Shown here: positions 16,786-25,700 of the stretch, piece by piece
How positions within the stretch are numbered: the stretch's first letter is position 1
How the letters are laid out: each line of letters begins with the position of its first letter
Source: Planctomycetota bacterium
GTDB taxonomy: Bacteria > Planctomycetota > UBA8108 > JACQVS01
NCBI GenBank assembly: GCA_016209605.1
Contig: JACQVS010000153.1
Span: 1 to 64,000 of the forward strand
DNA length: 64,000 nucleotides
Direction of reading: 5' to 3'
Program-made: the position numbers and the translations under genes
The notes under the pieces: generated by a model
Databases searched by the model: none
The model's input: the letters and a program-made list of their open reading frames with translations, nothing else
What the model was told of the DNA's origin: nothing

Positions 16786-18165
16786 ATGAAAAGGATCGGC
16801 ATCCTGACGGCAGGCGGCGACACCCCGGCGCTCAACGCCACCATCTACGGCGCGGTGGTGGAGGCGAACAAACATCGCGTTGAAGTGTGCGGGTTCATCA
16901 AGGGCTTCAACGGCCTCCTCAATCCGTCCATGCCCCATGTCCGGCTCAACCCGCTCTTCACCGAAATTCCGGAGCTGGATCCCACCCGCGGCGGGACCAT
17001 CATCGGCGCCTCGCGCCAATACGTCGATCCCGGCGACAAGAAGGCCTTGGAGCAGATCGGCGGCGGGCTGGCGAAGCTCGGCATCGAAGGGCTCATCTGC
17101 GTCGGCGGCGATGGCACGCTCAACGGCTTGCTGCCCCTGACGGAACTTTTTCCGGTGGTGCTGGCGCCCAAGACCATCGACAACGATCTGGGGCTCAACT
17201 ACATGAACGAGCCCGACGAGTGGGCCCGCGAGCCGGCAAAATCGGCCCCCGGTTACCGCTACATCCGCACCGTCTCCAGGACGACCTTCCACCTGGAGGA
17301 CATGGTCAATTACGTCACCCCCGGCTATGCCACCTCCGTCTTCGTCTCGGCCTGGGGCATCATCCGCGTCCGGACCACCGCGGAGAGCCACCGGCGCATC
17401 GCCATCGTCGAGGTCATGGGCCGGCAGTCCGGTTACATCGCCCTCGGATCGGCTTACGGGCAGCCGGACCTCATCCTGGTTCCCGAGTGCCGGCTCAACA
17501 CCGATCTCCTGGTGGAGCGCGTCAAGGAGATCTACAACCTGCAGAAAAACGTGGTCATCGTCTGCGGCGAGGGCATCGTCGACGAGCGGGGCGAAGAGTT
17601 GGGGGCCAGCCATGCCACCACCGATCCGGCCGGCAACGTCATCCTGAGCGGGGCCGCCGACGAGCTGCGCCAGATCCTCATCCAGCGCCTCGGCGATGAG
17701 TACTTCCAGAAGTCCCGCCGCGCCTCGTCGGCCGAGGCGGCGATTTTCACCCGCAAAATCGGCCACACCCAGCGCGGCGGCAGGCCCATCCACTTCGACC
17801 GCTTCCACGCCGCCCGCCTCGGCGGCAAGGCCGTCGAGATGCTGCTCGCCGGCGAGAACAACGCCGTCGCCATCCTGCAGTGGAGCGGCGGGCAGGGCTT
17901 CTATGTAGACAGCATGCCGGCCAACCGCTTCCTCGACCGCTGGGGCGTCATCCACCCCCGCAAGATGCACCCCTCTTTTTACGATCCCGAGAGGATGAAG
18001 CCCTCCGAGGCCGGCATCGATTACCTGCTGCCGATCTTCACCAACGCGCTCAGCGCCGATGACGTCGAAAACCTCCGCTGCACTCTGTTCGATTCCGGAA
18101 ACCTGCTGCAGCCCTACCACTCGGTGAACACGGACATCGGCAAGCTCATCCGCCATCTGGAATGA
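16786..18165 (+). CDS. 6-phosphofructokinase (PfkA family)
   Basis: This enzyme phosphorylates fructose 6-phosphate to fructose 1,6-bisphosphate in glycolysis, in the cytoplasm. AAGGAG lies eight bases before the ATG. Family motifs are clear: LTAGGDTPALNA at the N-terminus, CVGGDGTLNG (residues 105-114), APKTIDNDLG (127-136) and EVMGRQSGYIAL. At the two phosphoryl-donor positions it has Gly110 (GGDG) and Lys129 (PKTIDND). By the usual rule, Asp at the first site would mean PPi dependence, so Gly with Lys predicts ATP as donor, as in several long-clade PFKs, though less safely than Gly/Gly. The 459-residue length is above the classical 320, in line with that clade. It has no operon partners. 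Confidence 0.92.
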   Translation: MKRIGILTAGGDTPALNATIYGAVVEANKHRVEVCGFIKGFNGLLNPSMPHVRLNPLFTEIPELDPTRGGTIIGASRQYVDPGDKKALEQIGGGLAKLGIEGLICVGGDGTLNGLLPLTELFPVVLAPKTIDNDLGLNYMNEPDEWAREPAKSAPGYRYIRTVSRTTFHLEDMVNYVTPGYATSVFVSAWGIIRVRTTAESHRRIAIVEVMGRQSGYIALGSAYGQPDLILVPECRLNTDLLVERVKEIYNLQKNVVIVCGEGIVDERGEELGASHATTDPAGNVILSGAADELRQILIQRLGDEYFQKSRRASSAEAAIFTRKIGHTQRGGRPIHFDRFHAARLGGKAVEMLLAGENNAVAILQWSGGQGFYVDSMPANRFLDRWGVIHPRKMHPSFYDPERMKPSEAGIDYLLPIFTNALSADDVENLRCTLFDSGNLLQPYHSVNTDIGKLIRHLE

Positions 18166-18251
18166 AAGAAGAGACTGGAAATCTACGGGGATTGAGGCGA
18201 AAATTTTAGATGAAGGTTTTTAACGAGTAAAATTGAACCGACCCTTCAGCA

Positions 18252-18424
18252 TTAAGAGCCTGTCCCGAAAGTTGCTCCGAGGCCCGAGGCCGAGCGAGAA
18301 GGCGCCAGACAAGGCGGGCCGACGCAGCCTTATTAACCGGAGAAATAAGGCGAGGAGGCCCAACGCCGTATGGCGCCTTCGCAGCCGGTCGAAGCCCGGA
18401 TGGATTTTTGGGACAGGCTCTAAA
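18252..18424. repeat. Terminal-inverted-repeat element, MITE-like, ~170 bp
   Basis: The element begins TTAAGAGCCTGTCCC and ends GGGACAGGCTCTAAA; the ends match as inverted repeats at 14 of 15 positions. The interior has further dyads: GCCTTATT/AATAAGGC around a 9-nt loop, and several GGCGCC palindromes. It fills most of the gap between the phosphofructokinase gene and hemN and encodes nothing convincing. It looks like a miniature inverted-repeat element moved in trans by a transposase, or a structured intergenic repeat. No second copy is present in the window. Confidence 0.6.
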
Positions 18425-18432
18425 GGATTTTC

Positions 18433-19827
18433 ATGCCGGAACGCTGGGACCCGCCCGTTTTCGATCAGGAGCTGATCTTGAAGTACGACCAGCCCGGCCC
18501 CCGCTACACTTCCTATCCTCCGGCGCCGTACTTCCATGAGGGGTTCGGCGCCGCCGCTTACGAGGAGGAAATCCGGCGGACGAACGCGGCCGGGACGCGC
18601 CGGCCCCTGTCTCTCTACTTCCACCTGCCCTTCTGCAAGTCGGTATGCTACTTCTGCGGCTGCAACGTCCACTTCACCAAGAACGTCGCTTTGAGCGACG
18701 TTTACGTGGACCATGTGCTGAAGGAGATGGACGCTCTCTCGCCGCTGATCCGCAAGGAAAGGAAGGTGGAGCAGGTTCACTGGGGCGGAGGAACTCCCAC
18801 CTTCATGCCGGCCGCCACGCTGAGGCGGCTTTTCGACGGTACAAGCCGCCGTTTCACCCTTGACGCGAGGGCCGAAATCGGCGTCGAGATCGATCCCCGC
18901 GAGGTCACCGAGGACCACCTCCAGATGCTGGCGGAATGCGGCTTCAACCGGATTTCCATGGGCATCCAGGACTTCGATCCCGCCGTCCAGAAGGCGGTCC
19001 ATCGCCTCCAGTCGGAGGAGCTGACGCGGCGGGTTTTCGACCGCTGCCGGGAGCTGAGATTCGAGTCCATCAACGTCGATCTCATCTACGGGCTGCCCTA
19101 CCAGACGGCGGAGACGTTCCAGCGCACCGTCGAGAAGATCGTGGAGATCGGGCCTGACCGCCTCGCCCTCTTCAACTTCGCCTATCTGCCCGACCTGATC
19201 GGCCATCAAAGGGCCATCCCCGCGGCCGCCCTTCCCAGCCCGGTCGAGAAGCTTCGCATCCTCCAGATGGTGGTGGAGCGGCTCACCGCCGCCGGCTACG
19301 TCTTCATCGGCATGGATCACTTCGCCCGGCCGGAGGATGAGCTCACCGCCGCCCTCAAGGACCGCACTCTCTACCGCAACTTCCAGGGATACACCACCAA
19401 GGCAGGCTGCGACCTTTACGGCCTCGGCGCCACCAGCATCAGCCAGGTGGGCCGCTGCTACGCCCAGAATCTCAAGGATCTGGAGCCTTATCAGGAAGCC
19501 GTGGAAAGGTCCGGCCTGGCGGTCTTCCGGGGCTGCCGGCTCTCGGATGATGATGTCCTCCGCCGCGATGTCATCACGCGGCTCATGTGCCACTTCGTGG
19601 TCCACAAGGCCGAGATCGAGGCGGAGCACGGCATCGTCTTCGACGAGGTCTTCGGAGAGGCCCTGGAATCGCTCCGGCCCATGGAGCGGGACGGCCTGCT
19701 CTCGCTCCGGCCCGACCGCCTCGAGATCCTCCCCCTGGGCCGGCTCCTGGTCCGCAACATCGCCATGGCCTTCGATGCCTACCTCAAGAAGCCCGGCGGC
19801 GCCAAGCGGTTTTCGAGGACCGTGTAA
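18433..19827 (+). CDS. hemN: Oxygen-independent coproporphyrinogen III oxidase
   Basis: This radical-SAM enzyme of heme synthesis decarboxylates coproporphyrinogen III to protoporphyrinogen IX without oxygen, in the cytoplasm. The N-terminal signature is complete: YDQPGPRYTSYP, then HLPFCKSVCYFCGCN with the 4Fe-4S ligands Cys68, Cys72 and Cys75 plus the HemN-type Cys77. HWGGGTP, EIDPREVT and RISMGIQDFD follow, and the HemN C-terminal domain is present (GMDHFARPEDEL, QGYTTKAGCDLYGLGATSI). The length of 464 matches true HemN (about 450-460) rather than the shorter HemW. The start lies nine bases after the inverted-repeat element, so the promoter is probably within or before that element. Confidence 0.95.
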   Translation: MPERWDPPVFDQELILKYDQPGPRYTSYPPAPYFHEGFGAAAYEEEIRRTNAAGTRRPLSLYFHLPFCKSVCYFCGCNVHFTKNVALSDVYVDHVLKEMDALSPLIRKERKVEQVHWGGGTPTFMPAATLRRLFDGTSRRFTLDARAEIGVEIDPREVTEDHLQMLAECGFNRISMGIQDFDPAVQKAVHRLQSEELTRRVFDRCRELRFESINVDLIYGLPYQTAETFQRTVEKIVEIGPDRLALFNFAYLPDLIGHQRAIPAAALPSPVEKLRILQMVVERLTAAGYVFIGMDHFARPEDELTAALKDRTLYRNFQGYTTKAGCDLYGLGATSISQVGRCYAQNLKDLEPYQEAVERSGLAVFRGCRLSDDDVLRRDVITRLMCHFVVHKAEIEAEHGIVFDEVFGEALESLRPMERDGLLSLRPDRLEILPLGRLLVRNIAMAFDAYLKKPGGAKRFSRTV

Positions 19828-19838
19828 TCCCCGGCCGC

Positions 19839-20225
19839 TCACCAGATCCAGGCCACCGGGTACCTCTGGATCCACGGATCGGGCGTGACCAGGGTGGCTC
19901 CCTCTTCCAGCGCGGTGGCGACGAGCAGGCGGTCAAAAGGGTCGCGATGGAGCTCCGCCAGCTCGGTGCTCCGGTAGATCGCTGGCCGCGAGATCGGCAA
20001 GGACCGCGCTTGCCAGAGGGCGAGCTGCTCTTCGATCCAGAGACGCGGCGGCTTCGGGAGCGCGATCTTGCCCGCCGCCCATTTGAGCGCGATCTCGAGC
20101 GCGGCGGCATCGCTGAAGAGGAGTTCGGCCCGCTCGTCGTCGAGGGCTGCGCTGGCCCTGGCGCTCAATCTCGCCGGATCAGAGCAGAGCCAGATCCAGA
20201 CGCAGGTATCCAGCAAATAGCTCAT
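19839..20225 (-). CDS. vapC: PIN-domain ribonuclease toxin, VapC-like
   Basis: The acidic PIN-domain residues are present: Asp6 (LLDTCVWIW), Glu44 (AALEIALK), Asp95/Asp98 (HRDPFDRLL) and Asp116 (VTPDPWI). Such toxins cleave RNA, often tRNA or rRNA, and are neutralised by the cognate antitoxin. The 128-residue length is normal. The start overlaps the antitoxin stop as ATGA, indicating translational coupling. It is convergent with hemN, with 11 bp between the stop codons. Target specificity cannot be read from sequence. Confidence 0.9.
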   Translation of the reverse strand: MSYLLDTCVWIWLCSDPARLSARASAALDDERAELLFSDAAALEIALKWAAGKIALPKPPRLWIEEQLALWQARSLPISRPAIYRSTELAELHRDPFDRLLVATALEEGATLVTPDPWIQRYPVAWIW

Positions 20226-20461
20226 AATCCCCAGGTTTTAAGCTCCGCATCTGTGAGGGGCGCGAAGGCATCCTCGGTCCAGCGCACGCTCCCCGAAGTG
20301 ACCTGCCCCACCGGCGGGCGCCGATTCGGCCCTGGCTCGACGGCAACCAGACGGGCGACCGGGATCTCTCCCCGGCAAATGAGAACCGTTTCCCCTTTCT
20401 GCACCGCTTTGAGGAGGCGTGAGAGGTGAGTTTTGGCTTGATGGACGTTGGTTTTGATCAT
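20222..20461 (-). CDS. Phd/YefM-family antitoxin of the VapC pair
   Basis: The 79-residue protein opens with MIKTNVHQAKTHLSRLL and continues GETVLICRGEIPVARLV, the standard DNA-binding fold of Phd/YefM antitoxins. Its C-terminal tail (WTEDAFAPLTDAELKTWGL) should bind the toxin. It is first in the operon, directly behind a near-consensus promoter with a palindromic operator, as expected for autorepression by the antitoxin or toxin-antitoxin complex. Confidence 0.88.
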   Translation of the reverse strand: MIKTNVHQAKTHLSRLLKAVQKGETVLICRGEIPVARLVAVEPGPNRRPPVGQVTSGSVRWTEDAFAPLTDAELKTWGL

Positions 20462-20488
20462 TTTTTTTCTTCTTTGGCGGCGTAATTT

Positions 20489-20517
20489 ATTATAAAACTT
20501 AGTCCGGACTAAGTCAA
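20489..20517 (-). promoter_or_regulatory. Antitoxin-toxin promoter with palindromic operator in the spacer
   Basis: On the minus strand TTGACT is followed after exactly 17 bp by TATAAT, a near-perfect housekeeping promoter. A perfect 18-bp palindrome, ACTTAGTCCGGACTAAGT (20497-20514), fills the spacer and overlaps the -35 box. A repressor bound there would block RNA polymerase. The antitoxin ATG lies 28 bp beyond the -10 box. Confidence 0.8.
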
Positions 20518-20533
20518 TATATAATGACCATCC

Positions 20534-22729
20534 CTAGTTTTTTCCTAAAAAATCAGTGACGGCCGCCAATTTTTGCAGGAATTCCGGGTCCGCCGGGGCG
20601 AGCTTGAGGGCCTGGTCGAGCACCGCGAGGCGCGCGATCGCCTCCTCCGGGGCCGAGAGCGTCTCGAGGAGCAGGCGGTGCTCCTCGACCCCCTCGGGGC
20701 GCAGGGAGACCAAAAACCAGGCGGTCTCGCGGGCCTTGCGCTCCGCGCCGGCCTCGCGGTAAAGGGCTAGCAGCTCGCGGTGGCGGTGGACCACATCGCC
20801 ATCCGGCAGGCCGCCCATCCGGCGCAGGAGCTCTCGCCGGGCCTGGTGCAGCTTCTTCAGCTTCTCGAGCCACGGCGCCGCCGCCGCGCGCCGAGGCGGC
20901 GAAAGCGATTTCAAGTAATCGCCGTTCAGGAAAAGCCGCGGGTGGTCGAGAAAGCCGCTCGGGTCGATGCCGTTCAAGACCTCCTGGGCGGGCGAATCTC
21001 CCGGGCGGCTCAAGCGCCAGAGCGCGTCGAGGGCGGCGGCCCAGGGGGCGCCGCCGGGGGTGTTCTGGAAGCTGCCGGAGAGGAGGGCGCCCGCCCGCGC
21101 CAGATCCCCTTCGCTGAGGGCCACCTCCGCGCGGCAGAGCAGCGTCTCCTCGGCGTTGCGGTCGGTCTCGAGCTCCTGCTCGAGCAGGCCCTTCGCGGCG
21201 GCGGCCTCGCCCAGCTCGAGGTGGGCGCACAGGCGGCGCGCCAGGAGCACGGTGCCGGCCTTGAGGTTGAAGATCTCGGGGGCCTCCGCCGGCAGCCTGG
21301 CCTCCGCGACCTCCGGGCTGGCGAGGAGCCGCCGGGCGGTCTCGGGCTCTCCATTCAGGGCTAGCAGCCGGGCCTGCTCGGCGAGGAGCACCGGCGAAGG
21401 AGCCTCCCTTCCGCCGTCCTCCAGGGCCTTCAAGGCCAGATCCCAGCGCCCCAGGAGGGCGTGCACGCGGGCAATTTCGAGATGGACTTGCGTTATCTTC
21501 GGAGCCAGCGCCAGCGCTTCCTTGAGCAGGCTCAAGGCCTCGCCGGTACGTTCGACCTCGAGAGCCGCCTGCGCCCGGTAATAGGGGACCGAGCTCAGGA
21601 AGCCGGCGGCGCGGGCGCTGCTCGCGTTCACGAGGAGCTTGTCGCGCTGGAGGAGCCGGCGGCTGCGGCTGACGATCGCATCGGCGGCGGCATGAAGGCC
21701 GAGGGATCTTTCGGCTTTCTCGAGCTGGAAGAGCGCATCGGCGCTTTCGGGATGTCGCCGCAGCTGCTTGAGGAGGAGGTCGCGCGCCTCGCCGGGCCGC
21801 TTGAGATCGAGGAGCGCCCGCGCCAGGAGCAGCTCCACGGCGGCTTCGAAACCCTCCTGGCCGAATTGGGGCAGCTCGGCGGCCGGCGTTTTGATGTTCG
21901 CCGGAACGCTTCGCACCCTCGACAGCCGCTCCAGGGCCGCCGCGGCAGCGCCGGTCTCGAGGAGCGTCTTGCCGAGGCAGTACTCCAGGTCGGATTTCGG
22001 CTCTTCCTTCACCAGCTCTTCGAGGAGCGGCAGGGCTTCCTGGTTCTTGTGAAGCGCCGCCAGGAGGCGCGCCCGGGTCTCGCGCAGCCGGCGGTCCCGC
22101 GGCGCCAGCTGGAGGCCACGTTCGGCCGCCTCGAGGGCTCTCGGCTGCTGATCGGCGAGCGAGAGGAGGAGCGCCCACTGGGCAAAGAGCTGGGCCGGCT
22201 CGATGCGCAGGCCGCGCAGCCGCGGCAGGTTCTCCTCCCGGAGGATCTCCTGGAACTCCTGGAGAAGGCTCGAATCGCCGAGTCCGCGGGCCATGGCCGC
22301 CTCGGCGCGCGCCGTCGCCGCGAAGACCCGCAGCTGCAAGGAGGCGGGCCAGACGGCCAGGCCCCGGGAGGCGATGGCCAGACCCGCCGGCAGGTTGCCG
22401 GCGAGCTTGAGGGCGAGGGCCTCGTTGTAAACGTAGGGGGCCAGGTCGGCGCTGTCTTTTCCCCAGGCCTGGGCGAGGCCTTCGAGAAGCTGCTGGTAGA
22501 GCCGGGCGGCCGCGGCGAAGTTTCCTTGCTGCTTCGCGGCCTGGATCTGCGCGTGCAGGCCGGCGAGGCCCTGGGGCACGGCGCGCAGGGGAGGCGGCGC
22601 CGTGGCGGTGGGGAGAGGAGCGCCGCCCTTATTATCCGGCGGCCTGGAAAATTTCCAGGACAGGGCCCCCCCCAGCGCGGCCAGAACCAGGACCGCCGCG
22701 GCCGATCCGTATTTGAACGAGGGGCGCAT
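20534..22729 (-). CDS. Membrane-anchored TPR protein
   Basis: One N-terminal transmembrane helix (AAAVLVLAALGGALSW) follows a short positively charged start, with a Pro/Ala-rich linker (GGAPLPTATAPPP) after it. The rest, about residues 55-720, is alpha-helical with TPR-type repeats (AAARLYQQLLEGLAQAW, ALEAAERGLQLAPRDRRL, EALSLLKEALALAPKITQ, LALKALEDGGREAP). Such proteins are scaffolds for protein complexes; no enzyme motif is present. The start is seven bases after the stop of the CotH/lamin-tail gene upstream, so the two are probably cotranscribed and this protein may serve the same secretion or assembly process. Partner identity is unknown. Confidence 0.85.
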   Translation of the reverse strand: MRPSFKYGSAAAVLVLAALGGALSWKFSRPPDNKGGAPLPTATAPPPLRAVPQGLAGLHAQIQAAKQQGNFAAAARLYQQLLEGLAQAWGKDSADLAPYVYNEALALKLAGNLPAGLAIASRGLAVWPASLQLRVFAATARAEAAMARGLGDSSLLQEFQEILREENLPRLRGLRIEPAQLFAQWALLLSLADQQPRALEAAERGLQLAPRDRRLRETRARLLAALHKNQEALPLLEELVKEEPKSDLEYCLGKTLLETGAAAAALERLSRVRSVPANIKTPAAELPQFGQEGFEAAVELLLARALLDLKRPGEARDLLLKQLRRHPESADALFQLEKAERSLGLHAAADAIVSRSRRLLQRDKLLVNASSARAAGFLSSVPYYRAQAALEVERTGEALSLLKEALALAPKITQVHLEIARVHALLGRWDLALKALEDGGREAPSPVLLAEQARLLALNGEPETARRLLASPEVAEARLPAEAPEIFNLKAGTVLLARRLCAHLELGEAAAAKGLLEQELETDRNAEETLLCRAEVALSEGDLARAGALLSGSFQNTPGGAPWAAALDALWRLSRPGDSPAQEVLNGIDPSGFLDHPRLFLNGDYLKSLSPPRRAAAAPWLEKLKKLHQARRELLRRMGGLPDGDVVHRHRELLALYREAGAERKARETAWFLVSLRPEGVEEHRLLLETLSAPEEAIARLAVLDQALKLAPADPEFLQKLAAVTDFLGKN

Positions 22730-22736
22730 TCTAAGT

Positions 22737-25700
22737 CTACGGCGAGCAGTCCAGGCTGTCAGAAGTCGGATCCGGGCCTTCCCCCGGATACGGCGCCGGC
22801 GGCGGCGGGCCCTTCAAGAACTGGAAGTGCAGGCTCAGGACCGCGTCGGCGACCTCCACCTTGCCGTTGTCGTCAAAGTCGGCGCCGTCGGCGCAGTCCA
22901 GGGAGCGGCCGTTGAAGAGATGGAGCAGGGCGGCCAGCGGGTCGGCGATGTTGAGATCGCCGTCGCCGTTGGCATCGCCGCGAATGAAGCGGGTTGAAGC
23001 GCCGGTGTAAGTGAAGGCGCGGGGGAGGACGAGGTGGTCCCCGGAGACGAAAAGCAGCTCGAGGTCCACCTTTCCATCGGGCGGCAGGGGCAGCGCCGCG
23101 GCCGGGGCGACGGCGATGATCATTTCCGCGGACTGGACGGTAACCGAGGTGGAGTCCGCGTCGCCGAAGATGACCTTGGCGCCGGCAGTGAAGTCGGTTC
23201 CGAAGAAGGTGACGTTCGTCCCTCCGGCAGCGGGCCCGGCGGCCGGGAACCAGGCGGTGACCGTGGGGGGAACCGGCACCACGGTGGTGCGCACGGTGAT
23301 CTCATCGGCGCCGATCACCTCGCCCGCCCCATCGAACCCGATGAGGACGAAGCGATTGGAGGCGGACGGCAGGGCGAAGGCGGCCTTCCAGTGTGTGGGC
23401 GTGATCCACAACGGCGAGAGCGGTTGCGCGGCGCCATCGTTGTGCTGGTACTGGATGATGGCCACTTGCGCCGGCGCATCCCCTTCCAGGTCGGCGCTGA
23501 TGGCATCGACCTGCCAGTCGTTGCCGTTATTGGTGGTGATCTGGAACGGCACCGCCGTGGAGGACTGGATCTGAGTGCGCACCACGGCGTCCGAGCTGGC
23601 CAGGAAGGATTTGATCCCCCCGGTGCCGATCCCGACATCGCGCTGCAACCGGTCGAGGAAGGGGCCGGCGATGGTGGGATTCCAGTAGCCGGTGGTGGTG
23701 TACTCGTGGAGGATCCTCAGGTAAAGCCGCCGCGGGGCCGGGCGCGAGAGCAGGCGCGTCACGTCCCCATCGGATGTGGCGAACAAGTTGGAGTTGGGGC
23801 TGCTGAAGGTGTTGTCCATGTCGAAGGAGAGCAGCTCCCAGCGGCCGTCGCGGCCGTCGTAGGCGAGGTAGCCGTTGTGGCCGTTGCCGACGGAAAAGGC
23901 ATCCCAGCCGGCCATCAGGATGTTGGGCGCCAGCCCCCGCAGGAAAGCCTCGACATCGAGGATGCTGTCGATTTGCTCGTCAAAGATAGTGTTGGTGGTC
24001 TTCCTGCGGTCCATGATCAAGGTGAGCTGGAAGAGGGGGTCCCAGACATCGGCCGTCTGGCGCATGGCCGGGGAAAAGTAGCCGCGGTAGTTTTCGGTGA
24101 TATTGCCCATGTGGATGTAGGAGGCGCCGTCCCAGATGGCGCGCTGGCCGGCGTCGTTGAACTGCAGGCGGCCCACCGCCTTGAGGACCGGGCCCGGCGC
24201 CCCTTCCCCATACCACTGGTTCATGAAGTCGTTGTCGACGGTCTGGAGCAGCGACTGGGTGCCGAACGAGGCGCCGTTGAAGCGGCCGCGGACGTACAGG
24301 TAATCGGTGGCGGGGGAGGGGATGGTTTCGGTGCCGGCGCGGCCGACCAGGAAGTAAGCCGAGCCCTCGTTGGGGGCGCCGCCGCTGTTCCCCAGGTTGA
24401 TGTCGTTCAGGCCGCGGTGGAAGAGGCGGTCCTTCTGGAAGCGCACCCGGTAGCGCTGCAGGCTGGGCCGCCCCCAGGGACTGCCGCGGTAGCGCACGCC
24501 GATATGGTAATAGATCTCGTCGTTGTTGAAGACGAAGGTGCCATCGAGGAGGTCGTTGGAGTGGAGCGGGCGCGACTGGAGCTCCTGCGTCCGCGCGCCG
24601 TCGAGGTAGTAGCGGGCGCTGTCGATCGGGTCGTTGACCGGGCCCTCGACGACGCAGAGCAAGGTGCGGCTGGGGGCCTCCACCGGGAAGCGCCGCGCGG
24701 CGCCCCGGGCGTCGGCGGCCTCGACGTAAAACACCACCTTCGCGCCGGCCGCTGGCGCGGGCAGGGCGCCGCCGAACCACCCATCGCCCGCCTCGCCGTC
24801 CTCGCTTTGCCCATCGTCGCGGAGGGGGACGGCGGTGAAGGGCCCGGAGGCGTTGTCGAGGCGGAACATGGCGCTCACGCCGGCCACCCCGTCCGAATCG
24901 GAGACCCGGGCCGCGATCTTGATGGGGGCATTGGGGGCCGGCGAGGGCGGGGAGTTCTTGACCTCGGAGATGACCGGGCCCAGGTTGGCGCCGCCGGTCT
25001 GGGCGCGCAGCGCTTTGCTGGCGCTGTTCTCCGCTCCCGGCGTGCCCAGGTTCAAGGGGACGGTCATGCGCAGCCGGCCGCCGAGGGTGTTCCCCGAGAT
25101 GTTTTCCGCCGGCGACGGGCGCCCGCCGAAGGGTCCCGGGGTGAACTCGCCGTGGCAGATGATGAGGCTGGTGCCGCGACGCCAGCGGGCCCAGAGGGAG
25201 ACGTCGTAAGGCCCGGCGGTCAGCTTGGGGCTGGTGTCGGCCTCGATGCGGTTGACCCCGGTGTCCCCTTTCCCGGTGGCCGCCAGCTCGAGGCACGCCG
25301 CGCCCGAACGCTTGTCATAAGTGATCCGCTGGCTGTGGACGTGCGTCCCCTCGATGCGCCAGCCTGCGGTGGAGGCCTCGAAGCCGGGATTGGGGATCAT
25401 GTTCGCCCCGCCGGCGCGGGTGATGGAAAGGTCGTCGATCAGGCAAATCCCCCGCTCGGCGAGGAAGAGGTGCAGCTCGGTTTCGACCGCCGGCGTGTAA
25501 GCGGAGACGGAGTATTTCAGCTCCTCCCACTGCGCCTTTTGCGTCTCATCGCTCGCCTCCCAGGCGGCGCCCACCGCGTTGTCCTGGTCCGGATCGATCA
25601 GCTCGAGGCTCGAACCGCGCCCGTCGGCCCAATGCGACCACGCCCCGCCGCCGTAATAGCGCACCTCGTCGGCGATGTTCCCGAGGAGGTCGACGAGGCG

